In this document: positions 1 to 8,352 of the stretch, piece by piece
Layout: every line of letters begins with the position of its first letter
Position numbering within the stretch: position 1 is the stretch's first letter
Source: CAIWHR01 sp963773195
GTDB lineage: Bacteria; Pseudomonadota; Gammaproteobacteria; Burkholderiales; Casimicrobiaceae
Length of the DNA: 64,000 nucleotides
Direction of reading: 5' to 3'
Assembly: GCA_963773195.1 (NCBI GenBank)
Contig: CAVZAE010000003.1
Location: 35,433 to 99,432, forward strand
Position numbers and translations under genes: made by a program
Notes under the pieces: generated by a model
The model's database searches: none
The model's input: the letters and a program-made list of their open reading frames with translations, nothing else
Told to the model about the DNA's origin: nothing

Positions 1-1487
1 CGCGCTGCGTTGATGAGCTCGCGCGCGACGGGCGCGAGTTCGCCCGCCGTGAGTCCTACGGGACCGCGTCGCGACGCGACGCACGCGTCGGCGGCGGCGC
101 CATGCACGCATACGGCGAGCCGCAACGACATCACCGGATCGATCCGCTGCGCGAGGAACGCGCCGACAAACCCGGCGAGCACGTCTCCCGTGCCCGCGGT
201 GGAGAGCCCCGGGTTCCCGGTGGCGTTCACGTCCCAGTGTCCATCCGGATAGGCGAGGACGCTGCCCGCGCCCTTGAGCACGACGGAGGCGCGCAGCATC
301 TCCGCAATCGCCAATGCGGCCGCGATCCGGTCGGCCTGCACATCGGCGACCGACTTGCGCAGCACGCGCCCCGCCTCGGCGGGGTGCGGCGTCGCCAGCG
401 TTGGCGCGCGGCGGGCGAAGACGGCTGCGGCAAGGTCCGGGCGCAACGAAATCAGCGTGAGCGCATCGGCGTCGAGCACGAGCGGCACGGCCTCGTTGAT
501 CGCGCGCTCGAGGAGCTCCGCGGCGGCGACGTCGGTACCGAGCCCCGGGCCGCACACAAGTGCATCGGCGCCGGCGCCGAGCACGCGATCGGCCGGACGC
601 AGCATGAGCTCGGGCTGGCCCCAGTCGACGGCGGGGCGATCTTTCGCGGCGAAGCCGACCCAGACCTTGCCCGCACCCGCGTGCAGCGCCGCACGCCCGG
701 CGAGCAGCGGCGCACCCGTCATCCCGGCCGCGCCGCCGACGATACCGAGAGTGCCGAACGTTCCCTTGTGTACGTTGCGCGCGCTGCGTCGCAGGACCCC
801 GGGCAGGGCATCGGCGAGCACGGGCCAATCGAGCCGATGACCGTGCTCGATGCCCGAACCGGCGCAATCGATGCCGAGCGGATGCACCGAGATCTGTCCG
901 CTGCAATCGACGCCGTCACCCATGATCAAGCCGGGCTTGAGCGCAATGAACGTCGCGGTCGCATCCGCTCGGATCGCGACACCCTGTGCGACGCCGGTAT
1001 CGGCATCGATGCCCGAGGGCACGTCGAGCGAGAGAATCGGCACGCCAGTCGCGTTCGCGTCTTCGACCAGTGCCGCATAGTCCGCCGACAGCGGGCGCGA
1101 GAGCCCGATGCCGAACAGACCGTCGACGATCAAGCGCCCACCGTGGCCGGGGGCCGCACGAGCCACCGTGTGCCCGCCCAGGGCCACGTACGCGCAGTAC
1201 GCGGCGTTGGCGTCAGGAGGCATGGCGGAAGGGTCGCCGCGAAAGACGACGACCGGGTCGAAGTACCACTGCCGGAGCCAGCGCGCGACGACGAACGCGT
1301 CACCGCCGTTGTTGCCGGGGCCCGCGAGAATCGTGATATTACCGGGACCGTCGCCTGCCATCGCTCGGGCAACCTCGGCCGCGGCGAGACCGGCGCGTTC
1401 CATGAGCGGCTCGCCCCGTGCCGTCGCCTCGACCCGTCGCAGGTCGGCGGTGCGCATCACGGGGACGAGCGCCGGCGCTCCTGACAT
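1..1487 (-). CDS. nnr: Bifunctional NAD(P)H-hydrate repair enzyme Nnr (3' end outside window)
   Basis: Repairs hydrated NAD(P)H: an N-terminal epimerase interconverts the R and S hydrates and a C-terminal dehydratase restores NAD(P)H. The frame is open from ATG at 1487 to the left edge (about 495 codons), close to the full family length of about 500, so only a few residues are missing. Residues 56-64 read GPGNNGGDA, the YjeF_N nucleotide loop. Further on come the VDGLFGIGLSR and SLDVPSGIDADTG stretches of the epimerase domain. Near the C-terminus is the AGTGDVLAG motif of the ribokinase-like dehydratase domain. It is divergent from gltI. A TATAAT hexamer lies only six bases upstream of the ATG, so the transcript may have almost no leader. 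The family call is secure. Confidence 0.9.
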   Translation of the reverse strand, partial: MSGAPALVPVMRTADLRRVEATARGEPLMERAGLAAAEVARAMAGDGPGNITILAGPGNNGGDAFVVARWLRQWYFDPVVVFRGDPSAMPPDANAAYCAYVALGGHTVARAAPGHGGRLIVDGLFGIGLSRPLSADYAALVEDANATGVPILSLDVPSGIDADTGVAQGVAIRADATATFIALKPGLIMGDGVDCSGQISVHPLGIDCAGSGIEHGHRLDWPVLADALPGVLRRSARNVHKGTFGTLGIVGGAAGMTGAPLLAGRAALHAGAGKVWVGFAAKDRPAVDWGQPELMLRPADRVLGAGADALVCGPGLGTDVAAAELLERAINEAVPLVLDADALTLISLRPDLAAAVFARRAPTLATPHPAEAGRVLRKSVADVQADRIAAALAIAEMLRASVVLKGAGSVLAYPDGHWDVNATGNPGLSTAGTGDVLAGFVGAFLAQRIDPVMSLRLAVCVHGAAADACVASRRGPVGLTAGELAPVARELINAA

Positions 1488-1493
1488 GGGTCG

Positions 1494-1499
1494 ATTATA
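1494..1499 (-). promoter_or_regulatory. Candidate -10 box for nnr
   Basis: On the minus strand a perfect TATAAT lies six bases upstream of the nnr ATG. Transcription would start at or within a base or two of the start codon, giving a leaderless message. No good -35 hexamer at 17 bp spacing is visible (a weak TTGCGC is closer), so this is tentative. Confidence 0.35.
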
Positions 1500-1684
1500 G
1501 GCCGCCGTCGCCGCGCGCAAGGCGAGCGGGCAACGATGCCTGCGTGGACACCGGGGTGGCGCGCCGCTACACTTACGGGCCGAACCCGCCCGTCAGCGCT
1601 CGCGAGAAGCGCGGGTGGCCCAACCATCCTGCTCACCGCACCCGTTCCCCCGCAGCTCCTTGGCTGCGCAAGAGGAGGCACTTC

Positions 1685-2584
1685 ATGAAGCTGTACCGCA
1701 AGACTCTGTTCGCAGTCGTTGCCGCCGCGTTCGCGCTCACCGCGAATGCGCAGGACCTGACCGGCACGCTCAAGAAGGTCAAGGACACCGGAACGATCAC
1801 CCTTGGCTACCGCGAATCGTCAATCCCGTTCTCCTACCTCGACGACAAGCAGCAGCCCATCGGCTACGCGATGGACCTCTGCATGAAGGTCGTCGACGCG
1901 GTCAAGGCCGAGCTCAAGATGCCGAACCTCAAGGTCAACCTGCAGCCGGTGACCTCAGGCAACCGGATCCCGCAGCTGCAGGCCGGCAACATCGACCTCG
2001 AGTGCGGCTCCACGACCAACAGCGTCGATCGGCAGAAGCAGGTGGCGTTCGGCCCGACCTACTTCATCATCAACGTCACGGCGGCGGTGAAGAAGGACTC
2101 CGGGATCAAGTCGCTGGCCGACCTCCATGGCAAGACGATTTCGACGACGGCCGGCACCACCTCGGTGCCTCTTCTCAAGAAGTACGACAAGACGAAGAAC
2201 GCCGACATCAAATCGATCGACGCCAAGGACCACGCGGAATCGTTCCTGCTCATGTCGCAGGGTCGGACGCAGGCCTTCGTGATGGACGACATCCTGCTCG
2301 CGGGACTCATCGCGAACTCGCCGAACCCGGGTGACTATGTGATCCTGAAGGGTGAGTCGCTGCGTACCGAGCCGTACAGCATGATGCTGCGCCGGGACGA
2401 TCCGCAGTTCAAGGCGCTCGTCGACAAGACGATCGGCGGCGCGATGAAATCGGGAGAGGTCGACAAGATCTACTCCAAGTGGTTCCTGAGCCCGATTCCG
2501 CCGAAGAACGTCAACCTGAGCTTCGAGGAGCCGCAGGCGCTGCGGGAGGCGTTCAAGAACCCGAACGACACGGGCGTCGAATAG
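1685..2584 (+). CDS. gltI: Glutamate/aspartate ABC transporter periplasmic binding protein
   Basis: Periplasmic solute receptor (SBP_bac_3 fold) that delivers glutamate/aspartate to the GltJK permease. The frame is open further upstream, but ATG at 1685 has a strong GAGGAG ribosome site and starts a classic signal peptide with hydrophobic core FAVVAAAFALTA and likely cleavage after ANA. The 299-residue product matches GltI length. Typical binding-protein segments include GTITLGYRESSIPFSY, the IDLECGSTTNS ligand loop and KSGEVDKIYSKWF near the end. It is first in a tight cluster with two permeases and an ATPase in the same orientation. Substrate specificity is inferred from family resemblance, and glutamine or another acidic amino acid cannot be excluded. 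Confidence 0.93.
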   Translation: MKLYRKTLFAVVAAAFALTANAQDLTGTLKKVKDTGTITLGYRESSIPFSYLDDKQQPIGYAMDLCMKVVDAVKAELKMPNLKVNLQPVTSGNRIPQLQAGNIDLECGSTTNSVDRQKQVAFGPTYFIINVTAAVKKDSGIKSLADLHGKTISTTAGTTSVPLLKKYDKTKNADIKSIDAKDHAESFLLMSQGRTQAFVMDDILLAGLIANSPNPGDYVILKGESLRTEPYSMMLRRDDPQFKALVDKTIGGAMKSGEVDKIYSKWFLSPIPPKNVNLSFEEPQALREAFKNPNDTGVE

Positions 2585-2692
2585 CGGGATTGCCGCGGGT
2601 CATTGACCGATGCGACGGGGCCGGATGGCAGAGCAGCGCTTCCGGCCCTTCGCCTTTTGGGCGGCGATGCTCGGAACGGGAGGGGCCGGACG

Positions 2693-3430
2693 GTGAAGTT
2701 CAACCTCGACTGGAGCATCTTCTTCAAGGAGCTTCCGGGCGGCGGGGAGACGTACTTTGACCTGCTGATCTCGGGGCTCTGGTGGACGCTCGGCGTGTCG
2801 GCGTGCGCATGGATCATCGCGATGGCCGTAGGCTCGGTGATCGGCACGATCCGCACGACGCAGCAGCCCTGGCTCGTGCGCTTCGGCAACGCCTGGGTCG
2901 AGCTCTTCCGCAACATCCCGCTGCTCGTGCAGATGTTCCTCTGGTACTTCGTCATCCCGGAGTTCATTCCGCCGCTCAAGACGTGGATCGTCAGGGTCGA
3001 TCCGCTTTACGGTCAGTTCGTGCTCGCGGTGATCTGCCTGGGCCTGTTCACCTCGGCGCGGGTGGCGGAGCAGGTTCGCGCCGGCATTCAGTCGCTGCCG
3101 CGGGGCCAGCGGATGGCCGGGATGGCGCTCGGACTCACGCAGCCCCAGGTCTATCGGTTCGTGCTGCTGCCGATGGCTTTCCGCATCGTGATCCCGCCGC
3201 TCACGAGCGAAACGATGAACCTGATCAAGAACTCGTCGATCGCGCTCACGATCGGGCTTGCCGAGCTCACGTTTCGCTCGCGCGAGATGGGCGAGTACAC
3301 GTTCCACTTCTTCGAGGCCTTCACCGCGGCCACGCTCGTCTACATCGTGATCGCGATGACGGCGAACCGGGTGATGGCGTTCGTCGAGCGGCGTGTCGTA
3401 GTCCCCGGCTACATCGCCGGCGGGAAGTAG
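2693..3430 (+). CDS. gltJ: Glutamate/aspartate ABC transporter permease GltJ
   Basis: Inner-membrane permease of the HisMQ/GltJK type, forming a heterodimer with GltK. An upstream in-frame start (2603) exists, but the GTG at 2693 follows a GGGAGGGG ribosome site and starts at the expected KFNLDWSIF N-terminus, giving 245 residues. Several hydrophobic spans are evident, including GLWWTLGVSACAWIIAMAVG. The EAA loop that contacts the ATPase reads EQVRAGIQSLPRGQRMAGMA. It lies 108 bases after gltI and ten bases before gltK. Identity as GltJ rather than GltK follows from gene order and from the N-terminal aromatic segment. Confidence 0.92.
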   Translation: MKFNLDWSIFFKELPGGGETYFDLLISGLWWTLGVSACAWIIAMAVGSVIGTIRTTQQPWLVRFGNAWVELFRNIPLLVQMFLWYFVIPEFIPPLKTWIVRVDPLYGQFVLAVICLGLFTSARVAEQVRAGIQSLPRGQRMAGMALGLTQPQVYRFVLLPMAFRIVIPPLTSETMNLIKNSSIALTIGLAELTFRSREMGEYTFHFFEAFTAATLVYIVIAMTANRVMAFVERRVVVPGYIAGGK

Positions 3431-3440
3431 GCAGATCGCG

Positions 3441-4124
3441 ATGAATCTCGACTTCGACGTCATCAGCCGCTCGCTGCCGTTCCTCTGGAAGGGCTTCCTG
3501 TACACGGTCCAGCTGACCGCGATCGCCGGGCTGGGCGGCCTCATCTTCGGCACCCTGCTCGCCCTCGCGCGGCTTTCCGCTTCGAAGGTCCTGTCCAACA
3601 TCGCCGCCGGGTACGTGAACCTGATGCGGTCGATCCCGCTCGTGCTCGTGTTGTTCTGGTTCTTCTTCCTGATGCCGCAGGTGCTGCAGCTCATCACGGG
3701 CGGCGAGCGGCCGCCGCAGATCGGCGCCGAGCGCACCGCGATTATCACCTTCATCATGTTCGAGGCCGCCTACTTCTGCGAGATCATGCGGGCCGGCATC
3801 CAGTCGATTCCGAGGGGGCAGGTGAATTCCGCCTATGCGCTGGGGCTCACCTATGGCCAGGCGATGCGCCTCGTGATCCTGCCGCAGGCGTTCCGCAACA
3901 TGATCCCGGTGCTGCTCACGCAGACGATCATTTTGTTCCAGGACACCTCGCTCGTCTACGTGATCTCGGCCACCGACTTCACCGGCGCCGCCTCGAAGAT
4001 CGCCCAGCGCGACGGCCGGCTGATCGAGATGTACACCTTCGTTGCGCTCGTCTACTTCGTGCTGTGCTACACGCTGTCCTACGGCGTGAAGCAGCTGCAG
4101 AAGAAGATCGCCGTCATCCGCTAG
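3441..4124 (+). CDS. gltK: Glutamate/aspartate ABC transporter permease GltK
   Basis: Second inner-membrane permease of the acidic amino-acid importer, 227 residues, the usual GltK length. The N-terminus FLWKGFLYTVQLTAIAGLGG leads into the first membrane helix, and the EAA loop appears as EIMRAGIQSIPRGQVNSAYA. Starts ten bases after gltJ and ends eleven bases before gltL, consistent with one polycistronic message. Nothing abnormal is seen in it. Confidence 0.93.
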   Translation: MNLDFDVISRSLPFLWKGFLYTVQLTAIAGLGGLIFGTLLALARLSASKVLSNIAAGYVNLMRSIPLVLVLFWFFFLMPQVLQLITGGERPPQIGAERTAIITFIMFEAAYFCEIMRAGIQSIPRGQVNSAYALGLTYGQAMRLVILPQAFRNMIPVLLTQTIILFQDTSLVYVISATDFTGAASKIAQRDGRLIEMYTFVALVYFVLCYTLSYGVKQLQKKIAVIR

Positions 4125-4134
4125 AGAGACCGCC

Positions 4135-4869
4135 ATGCCCATGATCGTCATCGACACCGTCTCGAAGTGGTACGGCCAGTTCCAGGTGCTCACCGACTGC
4201 ACGACGAAGGTCGAGAAAGGCGAAGTCATCGTCGTCTGCGGGCCGTCCGGCTCGGGCAAGTCGACGCTGATCAAATGCGTGAACGCGCTCGAGCCATTCC
4301 AGAAGGGGCAGGTCACCGTCGACGGCATTCCCGTGCACGATCCGAAGACGAACCTGCCAAAGCTACGCGCGCGCGTCGGGATGGTATTCCAGCACTTCGA
4401 GCTGTTTCCGCACCTGACGATCACCGAGAACCTGACGCTGGCGCAGATCAAGGTGCTGAACCGCGGCAAGGACGAGGCGGTCGAGCGCGGATTGAAGCTC
4501 CTTGACCGCGTGGGCCTCAACGCCCAGAAAGACAAGTTCCCGGGCCAGCTCTCGGGCGGCCAGCAGCAGCGGGTCGCGATCGCGCGTGCGCTGTCGATGG
4601 ACCCGATCTGCATGCTGTTCGACGAGCCCACCTCCGCGCTCGATCCCGAGATGATCAACGAAGTGCTCGACGTCATGGTACTGCTCGCGAAAGAGGGGAT
4701 GACGATGATGGTCGTCACCCACGAGATGGGCTTCGCGCGCAAGGTCGCGAATCGCGTGATCTTCATGGACCAGGGAAAGATCGTCGAGGACGCGACCAAG
4801 GACGACTTCTTCGGCAAGCCGCGCTCCGAGCGGGCACAGCAGTTCCTGGCGAAGATCCTGTCGCATTGA
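4135..4869 (+). CDS. gltL: Glutamate/aspartate ABC transporter ATP-binding protein GltL
   Basis: Cytoplasmic ATPase powering the GltIJK importer, 244 residues. Walker A GPSGSGKST occupies residues 36-44, the Q-loop segment is GMVFQHFELFPHLT, the ABC signature is LSGGQQQR, and Walker B runs into MLFDEPTSALDPE, followed by the switch histidine in VVTHEMGFA. All catalytic motifs are intact. It closes the gltIJKL operon, whose four genes are separated by 10-108 bases. No terminator with a T run was recognised in the 108 bases before the next gene. Confidence 0.95.
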   Translation: MPMIVIDTVSKWYGQFQVLTDCTTKVEKGEVIVVCGPSGSGKSTLIKCVNALEPFQKGQVTVDGIPVHDPKTNLPKLRARVGMVFQHFELFPHLTITENLTLAQIKVLNRGKDEAVERGLKLLDRVGLNAQKDKFPGQLSGGQQQRVAIARALSMDPICMLFDEPTSALDPEMINEVLDVMVLLAKEGMTMMVVTHEMGFARKVANRVIFMDQGKIVEDATKDDFFGKPRSERAQQFLAKILSH

Positions 4870-4977
4870 CCGGCTGCTGCCGGTAGCCGACGCCGACCTG
4901 AGCGCCGTCGGCGGGGCATCGGGAAGCTGTAGTGCGCTTCGGGTAACATGCGCACCTTTCGGGCGACGGGATCCGCG

Positions 4978-5406
4978 ATGAGCAGCAAGGCATTCCGCGG
5001 GGCCGCCGGGGCGGCGATGGCGGTCGTCATGGCGGTAGCAGTGGCGGCTGAACCGGATGTCACCGGGCCACCGTCGCTGGCAGCGAGCGATGCCCGTCTG
5101 TGCTTCTACCGCGAGACGTGGCACGCGCTGTCCGTGCAGCCCGAAGTGACGATCAACGGCGAGGTTGTCGGAAAGGCGTATCCCAACGAGTGGTTCTGCG
5201 TCGATCGGAAACCCGGCACCTATGAGATCTCGACGGTGAACGAGCCCGGCCGCAAGTTCAGCGTCACGCTGGCGAGCGGGCAGACGCGCTACGCGAGCCT
5301 CGAGTTCACGGTCACCTGGTTCCTGGTCGCGCACATCAATCCGGAGCCCGTCGACAACGCGACCGGCGAGCAGGGCATCGCCGGGCTGAAATACCACAAG
5401 TACTGA
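4978..5406 (+). CDS. Small secreted protein, DUF2846-like
   Basis: Unknown function; predicted exported protein of 142 residues. The N-terminal stretch AGAAMAVVMAVAVAA is a signal peptide, and I chose ATG 4978 over an in-frame ATG at 4948 because it puts that segment at the N-terminus. The mature part contains ARLCFYRETWHAL, then VTINGEVVGKAYPNEWFCVD and KPGTYEISTVNEPG, the pattern of DUF2846 proteins (small beta-rich envelope proteins, often lipoproteins). No lipobox cysteine is visible here. It lies eight bases upstream of guaC and could be co-transcribed, but no functional link is evident. Confidence 0.7.
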   Translation: MSSKAFRGAAGAAMAVVMAVAVAAEPDVTGPPSLAASDARLCFYRETWHALSVQPEVTINGEVVGKAYPNEWFCVDRKPGTYEISTVNEPGRKFSVTLASGQTRYASLEFTVTWFLVAHINPEPVDNATGEQGIAGLKYHKY

Positions 5407-5414
5407 GGCGTTCC

Positions 5415-6464
5415 ATGCGCATCGAGGACGACGTCAAGCTCGACTTCCAGGACGTGCTGATCCGTCCCAAGCGTTCGACCCTGACGACACGCTCCGACGT
5501 CGACATCGCGCGCGAGTTCACGTTCCGGCACACCGGCACGAAATACGCCGGCATCCCGATCGTCGCGTCGAACATGGACACGACAGGGACCTTCGAGATG
5601 GCGCGCTCGCTCGACGCTTTCCGGCTGTCGACCGCCCTTCACAAGCACTACCCGGTGGCCGAGTACGCGGCCTTCTTCGCCGCGCTCGAGCGCAAGAGCG
5701 CCGCGTTCTACTCGATGGGGATTGCGCGCGCCGACGAGGACAAGTTCGAGGCGGTGATGGAGGCGGGAGCCGGCGCCGAACCCGCCGTGCGCTATGTCTG
5801 CATCGACGTCGCCAACGGCTACACCGAAAACTTCGTCCGGTTCGTGAAAAAGATCCGCGAGCGCCATCCGCATCTCGTGATCATGGCGGGCAACGTGGTG
5901 ACTGGCGAGATGACCGAGGAGCTGATCCTGTCAGGCGCCGACATCGTCAAGGTCGGCATCGGGCCGGGATCCGTCTGCACGACACGCAAGGTGACCGGGG
6001 TCGGCTATCCGCAGCTCTCGGCGATCATCGAATGCGCCGACGCCGCACACGGGCTCGAAGGCCACATCTGCGCCGATGGTGGCTGCGCGTCGGTCGGCGA
6101 CATCGCGAAAGCGTTCGGCGGCGGCGCTGACTTCGTCATGCTGGGGGGCATGCTCGCCGGTCACGCGGAGGGGGGCGGCGATGTCGTCGAGCAGGGCGGC
6201 CGCAAGTTCATGCGCTTCTACGGCATGAGCAGCAAGGCGGCTATGGAGCGCTATGCGGGGGGCGTGGCGAAATACCGCGCGGCCGAGGGACGCGAAGTCC
6301 TGGTGCCGTTCCGCGGGCCGGTCGCCGACACCGTCCAGGAAATCCTGGGCGGCGTGCGTTCGGCGTGTACGTATGTCGGTGCGCGGCGGCTGCGCGAATT
6401 CTCGAAACGGACAACGTTCGTCCGTGTCGCACAGCAGAGCAACGAGGTGTTCGGCAAGGGCTAG
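5415..6464 (+). CDS. guaC: GMP reductase
   Basis: Cytoplasmic NADPH-dependent deamination of GMP to IMP, returning guanine nucleotides to the purine pool. 349 residues, the expected GuaC1 length, with the IMPDH/GMPR TIM-barrel. N-terminus LDFQDVLIRPKRSTL is diagnostic of GuaC, as is SNMDTTGTFEMA. The catalytic loop IGPGSVCTTR places the active cysteine at residue 188 (186 in E. coli). There is no CBS pair, which excludes IMP dehydrogenase. The glycine-rich phosphate loop ICADGGCASVGDIAKA and the FYGMSSKAAM segment are intact. Follows the small secreted protein with eight bases between them. Confidence 0.95.
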   Translation: MRIEDDVKLDFQDVLIRPKRSTLTTRSDVDIAREFTFRHTGTKYAGIPIVASNMDTTGTFEMARSLDAFRLSTALHKHYPVAEYAAFFAALERKSAAFYSMGIARADEDKFEAVMEAGAGAEPAVRYVCIDVANGYTENFVRFVKKIRERHPHLVIMAGNVVTGEMTEELILSGADIVKVGIGPGSVCTTRKVTGVGYPQLSAIIECADAAHGLEGHICADGGCASVGDIAKAFGGGADFVMLGGMLAGHAEGGGDVVEQGGRKFMRFYGMSSKAAMERYAGGVAKYRAAEGREVLVPFRGPVADTVQEILGGVRSACTYVGARRLREFSKRTTFVRVAQQSNEVFGKG

Positions 6465-6544
6465 GACGCCCCGCGGTCGTTCGACGGATCAGTTCAACGA
6501 GAGACTGTCGAGAGCAGCGACAGCGAACAGACTGGGATCGGTGA

Positions 6545-7534
6545 TCACTGGATCATCTCGTCGGCGCGCGCCAGCATTGACGGTGAAATCGTGAGTCCAA
6601 TTGCCTTCGCGGTTTTCAGATTGAACACTAGCTCGAACTTTGTCGGTTGCTCGACGGCGAGGTCGGCGGGTTTTGCGCCCTTGAGGATCTTGTCAACGTA
6701 CACGGCGGAGCGGCCGATGAAATCGGTCATGTTGATCCCGTAGGACATCAAGCCACCTGCCTCGACCATCTCCCGATAGGTGTTCATCGTCGGCAACCGG
6801 CCCTTCACCGCGAGCTCGGCGATCCGGGTCCGGTGCACCAGGAACGTCGCGGAACCGACAAGCAGAAGCGCGTCGGTCCGCTCGCGCGCAATGGCGCCGA
6901 AGGCGCCATCGAGTTCCTCGGGACCGCGCGCTTCCACGTGTTGCAGGCGGATGCCCAGCGACCGCGCGGCGGTCTCCACCTCTTGGACTTGACTTGCAAG
7001 ACCAGCGTCTGCCGGATTCGCGAGGATGGCCACGCGGGAGGCGAGGGGAACAGCCTCCTTCAGAAGCTGCAGTTGCTTGCCGAAGATCGCTGAGCCAGGC
7101 GAGAGGGTCGTGCCCGTGACGTTCCCCCCTGGCCGCCCCAGGCTGGCAACGAGCCCCAGCGCGACAGGATCGGCCGGGAACATCATGACGATGGGAATGC
7201 TGCTCGTCGCCTTCTTTGCCGCCTGCGCCGCTATCCCGGCGGGCGCGACGATCAAGTCCACCTTTTGCTGGACCAGATTCACTGCGAGATCGGGCAATCG
7301 CTCGATCTTCCCGTCGGCCCATTGGTACTCGATGACGAGATTTTGACCCTCGACCCAGCCGAGGTCCCTTAACGCGCGCAGGAATGCCTGGAGCACCAAC
7401 TCCACGGACGCGCGGCTGGGGGCGCTTATATAGCCGATGCGGTACACCTTGCCCGCTTGCTGTGCGTTGGCAGTGCGCGTGGCGGCAAGGACGCCACCCA
7501 CAACGCTGCCAATGAACGTTCGCCGATCGATCAC
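6545..7534 (-). CDS. Orphan ABC transporter substrate-binding protein (TrpX/ABC_sub_bind family)
   Basis: Predicted periplasmic binding protein of PF04392 (TrpX-like), 329 residues. GTG start, then an RR-containing signal peptide MIDRRTFIGSVVGGVLAA with likely cleavage after ANA. Family hallmarks are RIGYISAP near the N-terminus, FLRALRDLGWVEGQNLVIEY, PIVMMFPADPVALGLVASL and NVTGTT. The C-terminal NLKTAKAIGLTISPSMLARAD is typical. No permease or ATPase gene is adjacent, a common state for this family in Betaproteobacteria, so the ligand and transport role are unknown. It is convergent with guaC, with 80 bases between the two stops. Confidence 0.85.
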   Translation of the reverse strand: MIDRRTFIGSVVGGVLAATRTANAQQAGKVYRIGYISAPSRASVELVLQAFLRALRDLGWVEGQNLVIEYQWADGKIERLPDLAVNLVQQKVDLIVAPAGIAAQAAKKATSSIPIVMMFPADPVALGLVASLGRPGGNVTGTTLSPGSAIFGKQLQLLKEAVPLASRVAILANPADAGLASQVQEVETAARSLGIRLQHVEARGPEELDGAFGAIARERTDALLLVGSATFLVHRTRIAELAVKGRLPTMNTYREMVEAGGLMSYGINMTDFIGRSAVYVDKILKGAKPADLAVEQPTKFELVFNLKTAKAIGLTISPSMLARADEMIQ

Positions 7535-7650
7535 TGAGTCCCCTGGTGCGACGAATGGAATGTCAAGAATTATTACGTCTTGTAGGAGCGTTCAATCCCA
7601 TCGAGTGTATGACGGTTTGGTCCGCGATGCACGGATCAACGTCTCCTTTG

Positions 7651-7730
7651 GTGCGCAATGCGCTACGACCGGAGTTGGCCGGTAGCGGCCCGTCATCGAC
7701 GACCGCTTCCGACCCGAAGCGGACGTTCGC
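7651..7730 (-). repeat. Dispersed intergenic repeat, copy 1
   Basis: Reverse-complement copy of a family found in many intergenic gaps of this window (others near 12.9, 48.6, 50.0, 52.2, 54.9 and 55.8 kb). The shared core in forward sense is close to GGGTCGGAAGCGGTCGTCGA followed by TGAC and a GGCCAACTCCGGTCGTAGC-type end. The 359-base gap 7535-7893 holds little else apart from the ribosome site of the next gene. Confidence 0.65.
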
Positions 7731-7893
7731 ATCTGACGTAAAGCCGAGTTTATCTGCGGTCCTCGCCTTGACCCCTTGAGGGCAACAGCGTAGGGTCCAT
7801 TGGGTCGTTCCGGAAGATCGATTTGAGCCGGCGCGCTCGAAGCCTGCACCTGCTTCGCGCAATGAGAGCTCCAATTCCTGGGAGGAAGACGAC

Positions 7894-8343
7894 ATGATTC
7901 AACTCAATATCAACGGCGAGCGGTACGCCGTCGACGTCGAACCGGAAACGCCGCTGCTGTGGGTGATCCGGGAACAGGTCGGCTTGACCGGCACGAAATA
8001 CGGGTGCGGCGCAGGACGATGCGGTGCGTGCACGGTGCACATCGACGGCCATCCGGTGCACTCGTGCGGATTGCCCGTCGCCGAGGCGGTCGGCGCGCGC
8101 ATCACGACGATCGAAGGTCTTGCCTCGCGCAACGCCCTGCACAAAGTGCAGCGCGCCTGGTTCGAGAACGATGTCCCTCAGTGCGGCTATTGCCAGTCCG
8201 GCATGATCATGGCGGTTGCGGCGCTGCTCGCCCGGAAACCGAGGCCGACCGACGCCGACATCGATGCCGCGATCACCAATATCTGTCGCTGCGGTACCTT
8301 TCAGCAGGTGCGCGAGGCCATCCACATCGCGGCTAAGGCGTAG
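7894..8343 (+). CDS. iorA: (2Fe-2S) subunit of molybdenum hydroxylase (isoquinoline 1-oxidoreductase alpha-like)
   Basis: Electron-transfer subunit of a xanthine-dehydrogenase-family molybdenum hydroxylase, 149 residues. The first, plant-ferredoxin-type cluster site is YGCGAGRCGACTVH, with its fourth cysteine in VHSCGLPV. The second site is QCGYCQSG plus NICRCGT, so all eight ligands are present. A GGGAGG ribosome site precedes the ATG. It is followed after nine bases by the catalytic subunit. The physiological substrate is not readable: members act on N-heterocycles or aldehydes, and the isoquinoline name reflects family resemblance only. Confidence 0.9.
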   Translation: MIQLNINGERYAVDVEPETPLLWVIREQVGLTGTKYGCGAGRCGACTVHIDGHPVHSCGLPVAEAVGARITTIEGLASRNALHKVQRAWFENDVPQCGYCQSGMIMAVAALLARKPRPTDADIDAAITNICRCGTFQQVREAIHIAAKA

Positions 8344-8352
8344 GAGGTGACG

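Noticed and set aside
102..1484. Long plus-strand open frame opposite nnr
   Set aside because: Arginine/histidine-rich shadow of the nnr gene on the minus strand, which has all family motifs.
2600..5397. Long minus-strand open frames opposite gltJKL and the DUF2846-like gene
   Set aside because: High-GC antisense shadows of well-supported genes, with no ribosome sites or motifs.
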